The notes beneath the pieces are model-generated. The model was given only the letters and a program-made list of their open reading frames with translations. It was not told the origin of the DNA and did not search any database. This document shows, piece after piece, positions 37,460-47,890 of a stretch of DNA of 64,000 bases. The position numbers and the translations under genes are program-made. Each line of letters begins with the position of its first letter. The first letter of the stretch is position 1. The DNA comes from Alphaproteobacteria bacterium (GTDB taxonomy: Bacteria; Pseudomonadota; Alphaproteobacteria; Caulobacterales; Maricaulaceae), in contig JAJRSJ010000009.1 in the NCBI GenBank assembly GCA_024278855.1, forward strand, positions 1-64,000, in the 5' to 3' direction.

Positions 37460-40063
37460 TTATTTGCGTTCAGGTTTGGTCAATACGGCTAGCAAGTCCG
37501 CTTTCAAGCTCGCCTCGTCCGGCGGATTGTCCGGGCTATAATTAACATAAAACACATCAATCGCCTTTGGCCCAACCACTTCAATATGGGCGGAGCGCAC
37601 GGACAAACCACGGCGGGCCAAAACCAAGGCCAAAGCATGAAGCAATCCCGGGCGGTCACGACCTTCAATCTCCAAAATGCTTTCACCTGGCTGATGGTGC
37701 AATAAAGCAATGCGCGGGTGAACAGGGATGGCCTGGGCCCGGCTCGATGGCAAAATGGGTGCGGGCGTAAATTTTCTCACCTCACCTGTTGCCGCCGCCA
37801 AGGTCTTGATCTCCAATTCGCGCAACCGGGTTTCGTGTTTGCGGCCAAAGGCCAAGCCTTGGGCGTTTTGCCAATAGAACCGGTTAAACACCCGTCCGCC
37901 GCCGGATGTGTGCAGGCGCGCCCCTATAATTGATGCGCCGCTTTCTGATATGGCACCCGCCAAGTCCGCAAACAAATGGGCTCGGTCGCGGGTCAAAATC
38001 CAAAGCTCGGTAATGTCTTTTGGCCGGTTAAGTTTGGCCTTTACATAGTGGTTTTTACGCCGGGATTTTTCAGGTATACGCGACAAGGCGGACACATGAT
38101 CTTCTGAAGTTTCTTGGGGGCTAGGTTCAATACCCATAAGCCTTGTACGCGCACTATAATAGAGTTGGCGCAATAATTCGCCCTTCCAATCGTTCCAAAT
38201 GCCCGGCCCGACGGCGCGAATATCAACAACGGTCAAAGCGGTCAGCATTTGCAAGCGCTTTAATGACCCGACCGTGCGGGCAAAACCCTCCACGGTCGCA
38301 CGGTCGGAAATATCGCGCCTTTGCGCCGTTTCGCTCATGAGCAAATGGTTGCGCACCAACCAAGCAATGGTTTCAACATCTGCATCCGGCAATCCGAGCC
38401 GTAGCCCGGCCTGGGTCGCCAGCCGCGCACCGTCTACACATTGGTCATTTTCCGCCTTACCAACATCATGAAACAAACAGGCCAGATAAACCAATAAACG
38501 GGTACGGCGGTTCCAGTCCTTGATAAAACCGCTAGTTAAAGGATGTTCCCGCGCCAAATTCCCCGCTTCAATATCATGGAGGTAATGCACCAGAGCAAGC
38601 GTATGCTCGTCCACAGTATAGGCGTGGTGCATATTAAACTGGGTGCGCCCGACAATGGCACCAAATTCCGGCAAATACGCCCCTAAAATCCCGGCTTCAT
38701 TCATGGTGCGCAAAATGGCGGCGGGCGCTTTGCTGTCCAGAAGGGTTTTATAAAAAACTTTTGCCGTAGCAGGCGAACACCTAAACGCATCATCAATTCG
38801 GTAATAGTTGGTAAACAGGGCTTGAAACGCATTTGGGTGAATATCCAGATTTCTGGCCCCCGCAATGCGAAACAAATGCAGCATTAAAATTGGTCTTTGT
38901 TTGATCCGTCCTGGTGCGGCAAAATTTAGGCGCCCATGCTCAAGCACAAACCCTGGCTCTTTCAGCCCGCGCCTTGTTGTCGGCAATAGCCGGTCTAGCC
39001 CTTGCGGCAATAAAAGCTGACTGTCCGCTTCAAGCTTTGCACACGCCATGCGGGTCAGAGCGCCGACCTCTCTCGTGGTGTTAAAATAGGCGTGCATGAA
39101 GGTTTCAACTCTGTCCTCGGGTGTTGTTTGGGCATACCCCATTTTATATCCCATGCGGGCTGCCAGTTCCGCCTGTTTATCAAAACTTAAAACTTCCGTA
39201 GCCCGGCCGCCCAATATATGTAAATGAATGCGCGTCGCCCACAGAAATTCCGCAGCACCGCTAAACCGTTTGGCGGCCTTTTTGTTGAGAAGCCCAAGCT
39301 GCATATAAGCGGAAACACTATGGGGATTGACCGGAGCGCCCATTTCTGGCTTTTTGCGCTTACCGCCGTAAATAAACCTAGAAATCCAATAAAGCTCGTG
39401 CAGATCGCGCAAACCGCCTTTGCCTTCTTTAACATTGGGCTCAATCACATAACGTGAATTGCCCTCCCGGTCATGGCGCAGATCGCGGGCCGCCAATTTA
39501 GCGGCAATGTATTTTCGCTTGCGGGGCCGGCTGCGTTCTTTGGATAGCAAAGTAACCAGCTTGGTCGCCGGTGCCTCAGCGCCTGCTAAAAGCCGTAAAT
39601 CAAGCATGGCGGTCAATACGGTTTCGTCCTTACGGCCAAGCTCTATACATTGTGCAGGTGTGCGCGTCGCATGTCCAACCTTGAGCCCCAAATCCCACAG
39701 CATGTACAACACATATTCCCTCACTTCGGCACAGCTTTGTTGGTCTATGTTGGAGGCGGTGAGAAACAATAAATCCAGATCAGAGAACGGTGCCATTTCC
39801 CCGCGCCCGTAACCGCCGACTGCGCACAAGCACATATCTTCTTGGTTTAAAGAGAAAAGATTTTGAGCGGCGTGGTCAAACAATGAGGTCACAATTTCGT
39901 CGTGGGCCTTAGCCGTGGCGGCAGCCGTTTTTAGCGCACTTATTTCACCTTTGGCAAATTTAGTGTAGAGAGCATCGGTGGTCTTTTTTAGCCTTCGCTT
40001 TAACAAGGTAAGCGTTTTTGGTTTATCATCACCCAATTTTTCAAGCCTAGAAAGCATCGACAT
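37460..40063 (-). CDS. glnD: Bifunctional PII uridylyltransferase/UMP-removing enzyme GlnD
   Basis: GlnD senses glutamine and adds or removes UMP on PII proteins to control nitrogen metabolism. The start is set at ATG 40063, one base after the mutS stop; earlier starts would run into mutS. The 867-residue protein has the nucleotidyltransferase signature GGYGRGEMAPFSDLD (Asp95, Asp97) and the HD hydrolase motif CLFHDVGKAENDQ. Two C-terminal ACT domains follow (ITELWILTRDRAHLFADLAG, LEIEGRDRPGLLHALALVLA). All parts look intact. Confidence 0.95.
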   Translation of the reverse strand: MSMLSRLEKLGDDKPKTLTLLKRRLKKTTDALYTKFAKGEISALKTAAATAKAHDEIVTSLFDHAAQNLFSLNQEDMCLCAVGGYGRGEMAPFSDLDLLFLTASNIDQQSCAEVREYVLYMLWDLGLKVGHATRTPAQCIELGRKDETVLTAMLDLRLLAGAEAPATKLVTLLSKERSRPRKRKYIAAKLAARDLRHDREGNSRYVIEPNVKEGKGGLRDLHELYWISRFIYGGKRKKPEMGAPVNPHSVSAYMQLGLLNKKAAKRFSGAAEFLWATRIHLHILGGRATEVLSFDKQAELAARMGYKMGYAQTTPEDRVETFMHAYFNTTREVGALTRMACAKLEADSQLLLPQGLDRLLPTTRRGLKEPGFVLEHGRLNFAAPGRIKQRPILMLHLFRIAGARNLDIHPNAFQALFTNYYRIDDAFRCSPATAKVFYKTLLDSKAPAAILRTMNEAGILGAYLPEFGAIVGRTQFNMHHAYTVDEHTLALVHYLHDIEAGNLAREHPLTSGFIKDWNRRTRLLVYLACLFHDVGKAENDQCVDGARLATQAGLRLGLPDADVETIAWLVRNHLLMSETAQRRDISDRATVEGFARTVGSLKRLQMLTALTVVDIRAVGPGIWNDWKGELLRQLYYSARTRLMGIEPSPQETSEDHVSALSRIPEKSRRKNHYVKAKLNRPKDITELWILTRDRAHLFADLAGAISESGASIIGARLHTSGGGRVFNRFYWQNAQGLAFGRKHETRLRELEIKTLAAATGEVRKFTPAPILPSSRAQAIPVHPRIALLHHQPGESILEIEGRDRPGLLHALALVLARRGLSVRSAHIEVVGPKAIDVFYVNYSPDNPPDEASLKADLLAVLTKPERK

Positions 40064-40064
40064 C

Positions 40065-42782
40065 TCACAAATCCTTTGCGATGGCTTTAAGTTCGTAAAG
40101 CAAATCCAATGCGGCGCGCGGGGACAAATCGTCCACATCCATATTTGCAACCGCTTTGTCTATAGGGGACGGTGCGGCTTTCACGGCAGGTTTGGGGGCG
40201 CTGAATAATGGCAGGCCGCCCAAAGCATCCGCGTCGTCTGCATCGGCTTCCAACTTGGCTAACACATCTTTGGCCCGCTCCACGGCCGCAGCCGGCAAGC
40301 CGGCAAGCTTGGCCACCTGTACCCCGTAGGACTTATCGGCAGCCCCCTCCGCCACATCATGCAGAAACACCAGTTCAATTTCATTTTGTCCCTCTATGGG
40401 CCATTCCTTGGCCCGCAAACAAGCATTGCCTGCCAAAGGAAGCCTGTCCATAAGGCCCGTTAACTCATGATAATGTGTCGCAAATAAGGCCCGGCATTTA
40501 TTGACCTCGTATAGATGCTCAGCGGACGCCCAGGCGATTGAAAGCCCGTCAAAAGTAGCGGTGCCGCGCCCGATCTCGTCCAGTATGACGAATGTACGTT
40601 CTCCGGCCTGATTAAGAATGGCGGCGGTCTCGATCATTTCTAACATAAATGTCGAGCGCCCCCGCGATAAATCGTCCGAGGCCCCGACCCGCGAAAACAA
40701 TGCGTCCGCCGCCCCGATAACCGCCTTGGTCGCAGGCACGAAACTGCCAGCTTGCGCCAACACAAACATCAATGCGTTTTGGCGCAGATAGGTCGATTTA
40801 CCGGCCATATTGGGGCCAGTGATCAAGGTTAAACGCCGCGCTTGTTCGCCGGACGCATCAAGATGACAATCATTGGCGGTGAACCCTTGAGCGCCGTCCC
40901 CTTTTAACGCAGCCTCGACAACCGGATGGCGCCCGCCTTCAATACGAAACTCCAAACTGTCATTAACAAGCGGCCGCCCCGCCTTCACCTCTACGGCCCA
41001 CTGAGCCAACGCGCTCATGACATCAATATTGGCTAACGCACTTGCCCCGGCGCGAATACATTCGGCCTGCTCGTGTATGCGCTTAACAAACCCGTCAAAC
41101 ATCTCTAGCTCTAGTGCCAATGCCTTGTCGCCCGCTTGGGCGATCCTAGCGTCCAAATCCACCAACTCGCCTGTGGTAAACCGGACGCCGCTGACCAAGG
41201 TTTGGCGGTGAATGAAATCGTCCTTGTGCGGGCCTCCGAGCAGAGTATCGCCGTGCTTCGGTGTCACCTCAATGAAATATCCCAACACATTATTGTGTTT
41301 GATTTTTAGGGCGGTTACGCCGGTTTTCTGGGCATAATCCGCTTGCAGTCCGGCAATGATGCGGCGCGAATCGTCTCGAAGCTTCAAGAGTTTGTCCAGT
41401 TCTGGTCGCCAACCAGAATTTACAAAATTTCCGTCGCGTGCCGCCATTGGCGCACTTTCTTTTATGGCCTGACCAATATCGCGCACAAGTGCCGCCAATT
41501 TTGGTTTGCTAGCCAGACTAAACGCCCTTAAAGCTTCGTCCAAATTTTGGGGTAATTGCACATCAGGAAATTTGGCAAAATGGGCATTGATGGCCTCGCC
41601 CTGTAACAAGCCTGTAGCAACAGCCAAAAGGTCGCGCGGCCCTCCGCGCCCAAGCACAAGCCGCGAAGCGCAGCGGGCCGGATCGCCCGCCTGTTTTAAA
41701 TACCCCCGAACCGTATCTCTATGTGTCTTGTCGGCAACGAAAAATGCTACGCCGTCTAGCCGTGCATTTATGGCATCCGGCTCTACCAGTGGCCGCGATA
41801 ACCGCGCCGCCAATGCCCGCGCACCGGGGCCGCTGACGGTTCTGTCAATCACCGATAAGAGCGAGCCTTTTCTTGTACCTGATTGGGTGCGCTCAATTTC
41901 GAGACTGGCACGGGTGGCCGGATCTATGGCCAACAGCCCGGAGGTGCGGCGGCGTTTCGGCGGGCTAAGTTCGCTCTGTTCGCCTGCTTGGGTCAATTCA
42001 AGATAATCCAACAACACGCCCGCCGCCATCAACTCCGGTTTTGAATAATCGCCGAACCCGTCCAACGCGTCAACATTGTAACGCTCTTGCAATCGCCGCT
42101 CCCCGGCGCGGGCATCAAATTTGGCATTGGCCAAAGGTGTCAAGGCGGCGCGGCTTACCTCTAAAACGGATTTATATTCAGGCGACTGATATAAGGTCTC
42201 ACTGAGGACAATTTCGCGCGGTGCCAAAGCTGATAACTCCGCCTCCAGTCGTCCAGCATCAATTTCGCAAACCTCAAAACTGCCCACGGATACATCTGCC
42301 CAAGCCAAAGCCGTCGCCCCGGCGTGGGTTTGTGCTATGGCCAAAATATAATTTGAGCTGCGGGCGTCCAACAATGTGTCTTCGGTCAAAGTACCCGGTG
42401 TGACCACGCGAACAATTTCGCGCCGCACCACAGATTTATGGCCGCGTTTTTTGGCCTCCTTCGGGTCTTCCATCTGTTCGCAAACCGCGACCCTGAAGCC
42501 TTTTTTTATCAGGCGCTGTAAATAGGTTTCCGACGCATGGGCAGGGACGCCGCACATGGGAATGTCGACTCCTTCATATTTACCGCGCTTGGTTAAGGCA
42601 ATATCCAGGGCGCTAGCGGCTTTGACCGCATCTTCAAAAAACATCTCGTAAAAATCACCCATGCGGTAAAACAATATGACATTGTCACCAGCTTGGCGCT
42701 TAATCTCCAAAAACTGTGCCATCATCGGTGTCGACTTGGCGTGGCTCGGATTTTGCCTTAAGGTATTTATGGGCTTGTTCAT
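40065..42782 (-). CDS. mutS: DNA mismatch repair protein MutS
   Basis: MutS recognises mismatches and starts repair. Start chosen at ATG 42782 (MNKPINTLRQ); upstream in-frame sequence is unlike MutS and overlaps the divergent AmpG gene. The 905-residue protein has the mismatch-contact region GDFYEMFFEDA near the N-terminus, the clamp and lever domains, Walker A GPNMAGKSTYLRQ and Walker B FVILDEIGRGTATFDG. It is immediately followed by glnD. Confidence 0.95.
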   Translation of the reverse strand: MNKPINTLRQNPSHAKSTPMMAQFLEIKRQAGDNVILFYRMGDFYEMFFEDAVKAASALDIALTKRGKYEGVDIPMCGVPAHASETYLQRLIKKGFRVAVCEQMEDPKEAKKRGHKSVVRREIVRVVTPGTLTEDTLLDARSSNYILAIAQTHAGATALAWADVSVGSFEVCEIDAGRLEAELSALAPREIVLSETLYQSPEYKSVLEVSRAALTPLANAKFDARAGERRLQERYNVDALDGFGDYSKPELMAAGVLLDYLELTQAGEQSELSPPKRRRTSGLLAIDPATRASLEIERTQSGTRKGSLLSVIDRTVSGPGARALAARLSRPLVEPDAINARLDGVAFFVADKTHRDTVRGYLKQAGDPARCASRLVLGRGGPRDLLAVATGLLQGEAINAHFAKFPDVQLPQNLDEALRAFSLASKPKLAALVRDIGQAIKESAPMAARDGNFVNSGWRPELDKLLKLRDDSRRIIAGLQADYAQKTGVTALKIKHNNVLGYFIEVTPKHGDTLLGGPHKDDFIHRQTLVSGVRFTTGELVDLDARIAQAGDKALALELEMFDGFVKRIHEQAECIRAGASALANIDVMSALAQWAVEVKAGRPLVNDSLEFRIEGGRHPVVEAALKGDGAQGFTANDCHLDASGEQARRLTLITGPNMAGKSTYLRQNALMFVLAQAGSFVPATKAVIGAADALFSRVGASDDLSRGRSTFMLEMIETAAILNQAGERTFVILDEIGRGTATFDGLSIAWASAEHLYEVNKCRALFATHYHELTGLMDRLPLAGNACLRAKEWPIEGQNEIELVFLHDVAEGAADKSYGVQVAKLAGLPAAAVERAKDVLAKLEADADDADALGGLPLFSAPKPAVKAAPSPIDKAVANMDVDDLSPRAALDLLYELKAIAKDL

Positions 42783-42875
42783 ACCACATGATTGCAAGGC
42801 GGCAAGAAAAGCGCAAGAAAAATGCGTTGCTCTTTTTAGTTTCCGCCGCATAATGCGCTTAAAAACAGGTGTAAA

Positions 42876-44537
42876 ATGTTGGAAATTAAAAAAGAAAAAG
42901 TTACCACCCGCGCTGCACTGGGCATGGTTTTCAAAGACCGTCAAGTATTGGCAATGCTTTTACTTGGGTTGGCCTCAGGGCTTCCCTACGTGGCAGTTGG
43001 CGGCACATTAAGCGCTTGGATGTCAACGGAAGGCGTCAAAACTTCAACCATTGGCCTGCTATCGTGGGCCGCTCTGGCCTATGTATTTAAGTTTATGTGG
43101 GCGGCTGCCTTACAAAAACGTCAAACGCCATTTCGCCTTAATATCGGGCCAAGACGGTTTTGGATGTTCGTTTTTATTGTTCCAATAATTATCGGGTTGT
43201 TTGTTTTAGCGTCCTCTAATCCGCCAAACAACCTTGCAACAATTGGGCTTGTTAGCGTATTCATTGCCGTGTTTTCTGCTAGCTTTGATATTGTACTGGC
43301 GGCGTGGCGAATAGAGAGTGCCCGCAGTGACGCCCATCTGGATATTTTATCAACTGTCGAGCAATTAGGCTACCGAACCGCCAGCCTCCTTGGCGGGTTT
43401 GTGGCTTTGATTTTAGCTGATAATTTTGGCTGGAAGAACACATTTTACGGCGGCGCCGCTTTAATGGCGTTTTGTTCCATTGGCATTATGCTAGCGCGCC
43501 CAGTGGCGGAACAAAATGAAGAGGCCGGCAAGGGGTCTCCAGTAAAGTTTGGAGTGAATTTATCTGCCCGTTTGCGAAACACTGCTACGCTCATTGTGCT
43601 ATCTGGATGGATGGCGAGCTTATTTATGTTAGCCAGATTTATGTATGGTGCTTTGACAACACCGCAAGACTATAGTGCCAAAGTATTTATGCGTACACAA
43701 AGTCCGTGGGTTGTTTTATTAACCGTCATTTTGCTCGGTTGCGTGGCGGCTTACCTGGTCTGGCTCGATCGCCAAGAAGAAGGGCAAATTGCAAGCACAA
43801 CAATTCCATCACGAGACGGCATGCTTGGTATTCTTTATGGGGCAATACTGGAACCAATGATGGAACTTGTTTCTCGTCACGGGTGGTCTATTATTCTTAT
43901 TATTAGCCTAGTAATGACCTATCGGTTTACTGATTTGATTTGGGGTAGTTTTGCCTACCCGTTTTACCTCGGTCAAAACTTTGGTGCGTTGGAGCATACA
44001 TTAACCGAGGTCGGCCTTGCCTCTAAATTTATTGGTGTCCTTGCAACAATGTTCGGTATAATTCTCGGAGGATTGGCTATGCTGAAATTTGGAAGAATGC
44101 CAGTATTTTTTGTAGGAGCTGTGCTTGCTGCCATCACTAATCTACTATTTGCTGACTTGGCAAATGGAGCCGTGTTTATGGACAGGGCTTTGCAATTCAC
44201 TCGACTTGACGATCTTGTTCTTGGAGCAGGGCTTGATATTCGTATGGCGAGGTTGATTGTGGCAATTGCTCTTGAAAACATTGCGATAGGGATAGCAAGC
44301 GCCGCGTCCATTGCATATTTATCGTCAGTAGTGAACAAAGAGTACGCCGCAGTACAATACGCACTACTTGTCTCTCTAACGTTCTTGTTTGGAATTTTGG
44401 GGCGCCCGCTTGTCGGCGATATTATTGAAGAAAAAGGTTTTGCCTATGCTTTCATTCTATGTGCATTACTTGGCGGAGTAGCGGTAGTTCTAAGCGCGTT
44501 AGAATGGTTCAGACAAAGCCGTCAAAAAACGCCTTAA
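42876..44537 (+). CDS. ampG: AmpG-like MFS transporter
   Basis: This 553-residue MFS protein has 12-14 hydrophobic segments and matches AmpG permeases in its N-terminal block (LLLGLASGLPYVAVGGTLSA, WMSTEGVKTSTIGLLSW) and the motif SASFDIVLAAWRIE. AmpG imports anhydro-muropeptides from cell-wall turnover. It is divergent from mutS and its last 4 bases overlap the stop of the convergent PAS-REC gene. A different substrate cannot be excluded, since the family is broader than characterised AmpG. Confidence 0.82.
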   Translation: MLEIKKEKVTTRAALGMVFKDRQVLAMLLLGLASGLPYVAVGGTLSAWMSTEGVKTSTIGLLSWAALAYVFKFMWAAALQKRQTPFRLNIGPRRFWMFVFIVPIIIGLFVLASSNPPNNLATIGLVSVFIAVFSASFDIVLAAWRIESARSDAHLDILSTVEQLGYRTASLLGGFVALILADNFGWKNTFYGGAALMAFCSIGIMLARPVAEQNEEAGKGSPVKFGVNLSARLRNTATLIVLSGWMASLFMLARFMYGALTTPQDYSAKVFMRTQSPWVVLLTVILLGCVAAYLVWLDRQEEGQIASTTIPSRDGMLGILYGAILEPMMELVSRHGWSIILIISLVMTYRFTDLIWGSFAYPFYLGQNFGALEHTLTEVGLASKFIGVLATMFGIILGGLAMLKFGRMPVFFVGAVLAAITNLLFADLANGAVFMDRALQFTRLDDLVLGAGLDIRMARLIVAIALENIAIGIASAASIAYLSSVVNKEYAAVQYALLVSLTFLFGILGRPLVGDIIEEKGFAYAFILCALLGGVAVVLSALEWFRQSRQKTP

Positions 44538-45814
44538 CTCGCCAACCTGTCTTCACCCTCGTCTTTTTTCGTCCAGGTTTCGACCATTTCTGATAATTCT
44601 TCGGCGCTAACCGGCTTGGTCATGAAGTCGTTCATACCGGAATCAAAACAAGCATTGCGATCATCGTCAAAAGCGTTTGCAGTCAGGGCGATGATCGGCA
44701 TTTTAGCACCAAAAGCCCGAATTTTGCGGGTTGATTCTAGCCCGTCCATATTGGGCATGCGCATGTCCATGAAAATAAGATCATAGGTTTTTTGGCCAAC
44801 AGCTTGTACGGCCAACGCACCGTCTTCAACCGTATCAACTTCGGCCCCGTCTGCCTCCAGCAATGTGCGGGTCAAAAGCGCATTGATCGCATTGTCTTCG
44901 GCCAACAAGATGCGCAAACCTTCGGCGGCCTTGGTCGGAACATCTTCTCCCGCCTCCTCTGTTTCGGACGCCGTTTTTACGGTTGTGGGGGTTTCCACAT
45001 CTTCGGAGGTTACTGCACCAACTGCTTTGGCAATAACTTCGTCGCGCCAGTTGGAGCCCAACATGACGGTGCTGTCTTTGATAGGCAAAGCCCGGCGTTC
45101 GATCATACGCCGCTCTTCTTGCGGAGCCGGAGCTTCTGGCTCGGCAGGATTGGTTTCAGCTTCAAGATTAGTTGGCGGTACTTGTGTTAGCGGTACTGGC
45201 GTTGGCGGTACTGGCAGGGCGCCTGCTTCGAGATTTTGCTGTGGCACCTGATGTGGAGGGTGAGCTATATTCGGGCCTGGAGTTTGCTCGCCGCTCGTGT
45301 GTTGAACCGGCTGATTAGTATCGTAATTGTCCTCATGGGCAAATTGGTCGGCGCGCATGGAGCGGGTATCTTCGATCGCGGTCGCTAAACTGGGAGCGGT
45401 CTGTTGTGGGGTTGGCGGTATATGCGCTTGAGGTGCGGCTTGGGGAGCGACTTGAGGGGGCGTAATTGGAGGAGCTGGCTCTATCACCTGCGGCGCTTGT
45501 TGCATTTGCGGGGTCATGAACACTGTTACATTGCGGGCAATTGCCAAGGCATTGCCGTCCGCCATCGCGCTTTCGACCCAATCATAAATGTTTTGCGTGG
45601 CACCTTCGCCAATTCTGGTCTCGAATCTTTGGGCGCCGGACATCACGGGTGCTGGCCAGCCAACTAATGGTTTGGCGTACCAGTCTTGGGCCTGACCACC
45701 ATATAAATGTAAAAAAGCCGCATTAACAAACAAAACATGCCCAGCGCGATCCCGCTTAAGCAATGGGTCAGGCCAAAGCCATAAACTCGATGCTAAAACT
45801 TCGTCAACAGACAT
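44534..45814 (-). CDS. PAS-like and receiver-domain protein without a kinase core
   Basis: Start is likely the Met at 45814 (MSVDEVLASS). The protein has a PAS-like head (WPDPLLKRDRAGHVLFVNAA, about 13-32), then about 160 residues of Pro/Gln/Ala-rich linker. A short segment (ERRALPIKDSTVMLGSNWRD) leads to a C-terminal receiver domain with acceptor Asp in LIFMDMRMPNMDG and the Lys of MTKPVS. No HisKA or HATPase domain is present, unlike hybrid kinases with this layout. It could be a response regulator tuned by PAS sensing, or a degenerate hybrid kinase. Partner unknown. Confidence 0.7.
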   Translation of the reverse strand: MSVDEVLASSLWLWPDPLLKRDRAGHVLFVNAAFLHLYGGQAQDWYAKPLVGWPAPVMSGAQRFETRIGEGATQNIYDWVESAMADGNALAIARNVTVFMTPQMQQAPQVIEPAPPITPPQVAPQAAPQAHIPPTPQQTAPSLATAIEDTRSMRADQFAHEDNYDTNQPVQHTSGEQTPGPNIAHPPHQVPQQNLEAGALPVPPTPVPLTQVPPTNLEAETNPAEPEAPAPQEERRMIERRALPIKDSTVMLGSNWRDEVIAKAVGAVTSEDVETPTTVKTASETEEAGEDVPTKAAEGLRILLAEDNAINALLTRTLLEADGAEVDTVEDGALAVQAVGQKTYDLIFMDMRMPNMDGLESTRKIRAFGAKMPIIALTANAFDDDRNACFDSGMNDFMTKPVSAEELSEMVETWTKKDEGEDRLAS

Positions 45815-46026
45815 GCTCAATTCCTTCAAGGCCCAAGTGGAGACAGTATTGCGGCCAAATTACCCGCTCCTTTCTAAAAATAGTCTTACCAAAGCGTGTT
45901 ATTTCGAACATTTGTACGAAATTAGGCTCTCATTATACTCTCTACGGGTGTATATCGGTCAAAAATGGCAATTTGTCGCGGGTTTGCTTCAACCTCAAAG
46001 CCCAAACAGATGAAAACCAAAACAGA

Positions 46027-47361
46027 TTATGACAGCTCACGCCTGATATTTGGCCATGCGGGCAACATTGTCAGCGCCCGGGCCAAATAATACACCAAAA
46101 ACGCTGCCCAAACCCCGGCGCCGCCAAATCTTGGCTCCAACGCGAAATGGGCCGCCAGATATATCAACACGGCAGCAATCCCGGCATTGCGCATGGCGGC
46201 GGTTCTGGTGATGCCGATAAATATCCCGTCCAATTGCCAGGCGGCAAACCCAACGATTGGGGTCAATGCACAATAGGGCAAATATAGCCGCGCCGTAGCC
46301 CGAACCGCTATATCCGTCGTCAATATATCAATGATAAATGGGCCAATGCTATAGATTGCCAGGCCGCATAACAGGGCGAATATAAAGGAAAATTCCGTCG
46401 TCAGGCGCACGGCCCGCTCAAACCGTCTTTTGTCCCGCGCCCCATAAGCAGACCCCACACGAGCTTCGGCCACATTGGCAAAGCTATCTAGCACCAATGC
46501 AACCAATGTGATAAATTGCATAAGCACCGTGTGTGCGGCCAGAAATGTCGTGCCTTGGGCGGTAGCGGCGCGGGCAAAAAACGTAAATCCCAAGGTGAGC
46601 GCCGCAGTGCGAATAAAAATATTGCTATTGGCTGTGGCCAGTGTTTTCAAAGCTTCCAGGTCGAGCAAAACCGTTAAACGCTTTGCCAGTTGATCAAAAC
46701 CGCCGCGCGTTTTTATTTCCGCCGCTGCCAACACCAGTCCAGCCAGCAAACCACACCATTCTGCAATCGCCGACGCAAACCCGGCACCGGACAAGCCCCA
46801 CCCAAATTTAGCCACAAATAATACGGACAATGGCGCGTTGATCAGATTGAGGACAATTTGCATTTGCAAAGCCCGCCCCGGTCTGGCCAGTCCGATAAAC
46901 CAGCCCATCAAGGCGATTGACGACAAGGTGGCCGGCAAACCCCACAACCTAGCATGAAGATAATCCCGCGCCCCGTCTGCTACGGCCACTTCGGCCGGGA
47001 AAAACAGCATGATGCCGTGAACCAAATACCCCTGCAACAACAGTATCACCATGCCAATGGCAAAGCCCATGGGGACAGCTCTGAACAAATGTGCTTGTAC
47101 GGAATGTTGGTCGCCCGCTCCATCCGCCTGAGCCGACAAGCCGGCCGTACTCATGCGCAAAAACCCGAAACCCCAATAGAAAATCCCGAACACCACAGCC
47201 CCGAGCCCAATGCCGGCCAGAGCTTCCCTGCCGAGTGCGGAGCCTGCCTCTTGTACAAAATTTCCCACCACCCATGTATCCACGAAGCCGACAATCGGTG
47301 CGCCTGCATTGGCCAACATGATCGGCAATGCGCCTAATAAAACCGCTTTACGGGTTAGCAT
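46027..47361 (-). CDS. MATE-family efflux transporter (DinF-like)
   Basis: This 444-residue, 12-helix membrane protein starts with AVLLGALPIMLANAGAPIVGFVDTWVVG, typical of DinF-type MATE exporters. It has the second-half repeat FTFFARAATAQGTTFLAAHTV. It would export cationic compounds or metabolites using an ion gradient. It lies between the PAS-REC gene (197-base gap) and two thioesterase genes on the same strand. Substrate unknown. Confidence 0.88.
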   Translation of the reverse strand: MLTRKAVLLGALPIMLANAGAPIVGFVDTWVVGNFVQEAGSALGREALAGIGLGAVVFGIFYWGFGFLRMSTAGLSAQADGAGDQHSVQAHLFRAVPMGFAIGMVILLLQGYLVHGIMLFFPAEVAVADGARDYLHARLWGLPATLSSIALMGWFIGLARPGRALQMQIVLNLINAPLSVLFVAKFGWGLSGAGFASAIAEWCGLLAGLVLAAAEIKTRGGFDQLAKRLTVLLDLEALKTLATANSNIFIRTAALTLGFTFFARAATAQGTTFLAAHTVLMQFITLVALVLDSFANVAEARVGSAYGARDKRRFERAVRLTTEFSFIFALLCGLAIYSIGPFIIDILTTDIAVRATARLYLPYCALTPIVGFAAWQLDGIFIGITRTAAMRNAGIAAVLIYLAAHFALEPRFGGAGVWAAFLVYYLARALTMLPAWPNIRRELS

Positions 47362-47386
47362 TTAAGGGCAGGTGAAACTGACATGG

Positions 47387-47890
47387 TTATTTCCCATCTT
47401 TGCCTATTTCTGAATTGCCTGTTTCAGTTTTTTGGGAGTTCTCCGGGTCAGGTTTGGCAATGAGAAAATGTCCGTGCAAGATTGTAATTGGCTCGGCGTA
47501 ACTGTCTTGCCAGGCCCGTACCCGGACATTGGCGACCCTTGCGCCTTGTTTGGCTATTTTGGCGCGGGCAAATGTATCTTTGGGTTTGCCGCGCCGCAAA
47601 TAATCAATATTGATGCCGATTGGTTTTGGCAGGGGCTTTGGCAGTGACGTAGAATTGGGCATCAACCATAATTGCACGATTGCCGCCGTTTCCAAAAACG
47701 CACCAACCGCGCCGCCGTGCAAAGCCTGGAGCATGGGATTGCCGATGATTTGCGGGCTATAGGGCAGGATTAAAGTCAGTTCATCGCCCATGACCAAAGG
47801 CCGAATGGCCAGTTCTTTGGCGTAGGGAATATGGGCCAAAGCTTCGGCGATTCTGGCTTCGGTTACTTGTGGCCGGGTTTGTGTTGTCAT
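47387..47890 (-). CDS. PaaI-type hotdog thioesterase, second of a pair
   Basis: This 167-residue hotdog-fold protein has the PaaI pattern: GNPMLQALHGGAVGAFLETAA, with HGG near the catalytic turn, then NIDYLRRGKPKDTFARAKI. It likely hydrolyses an acyl-CoA. It starts inside the stop of the previous hotdog gene (ATGA overlap), so the two are coupled and may form a heteromeric enzyme. The C-terminus has a polar extension (PENSQKTETGNSEIGKDGK). Confidence 0.8.
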   Translation of the reverse strand: MTTQTRPQVTEARIAEALAHIPYAKELAIRPLVMGDELTLILPYSPQIIGNPMLQALHGGAVGAFLETAAIVQLWLMPNSTSLPKPLPKPIGINIDYLRRGKPKDTFARAKIAKQGARVANVRVRAWQDSYAEPITILHGHFLIAKPDPENSQKTETGNSEIGKDGK

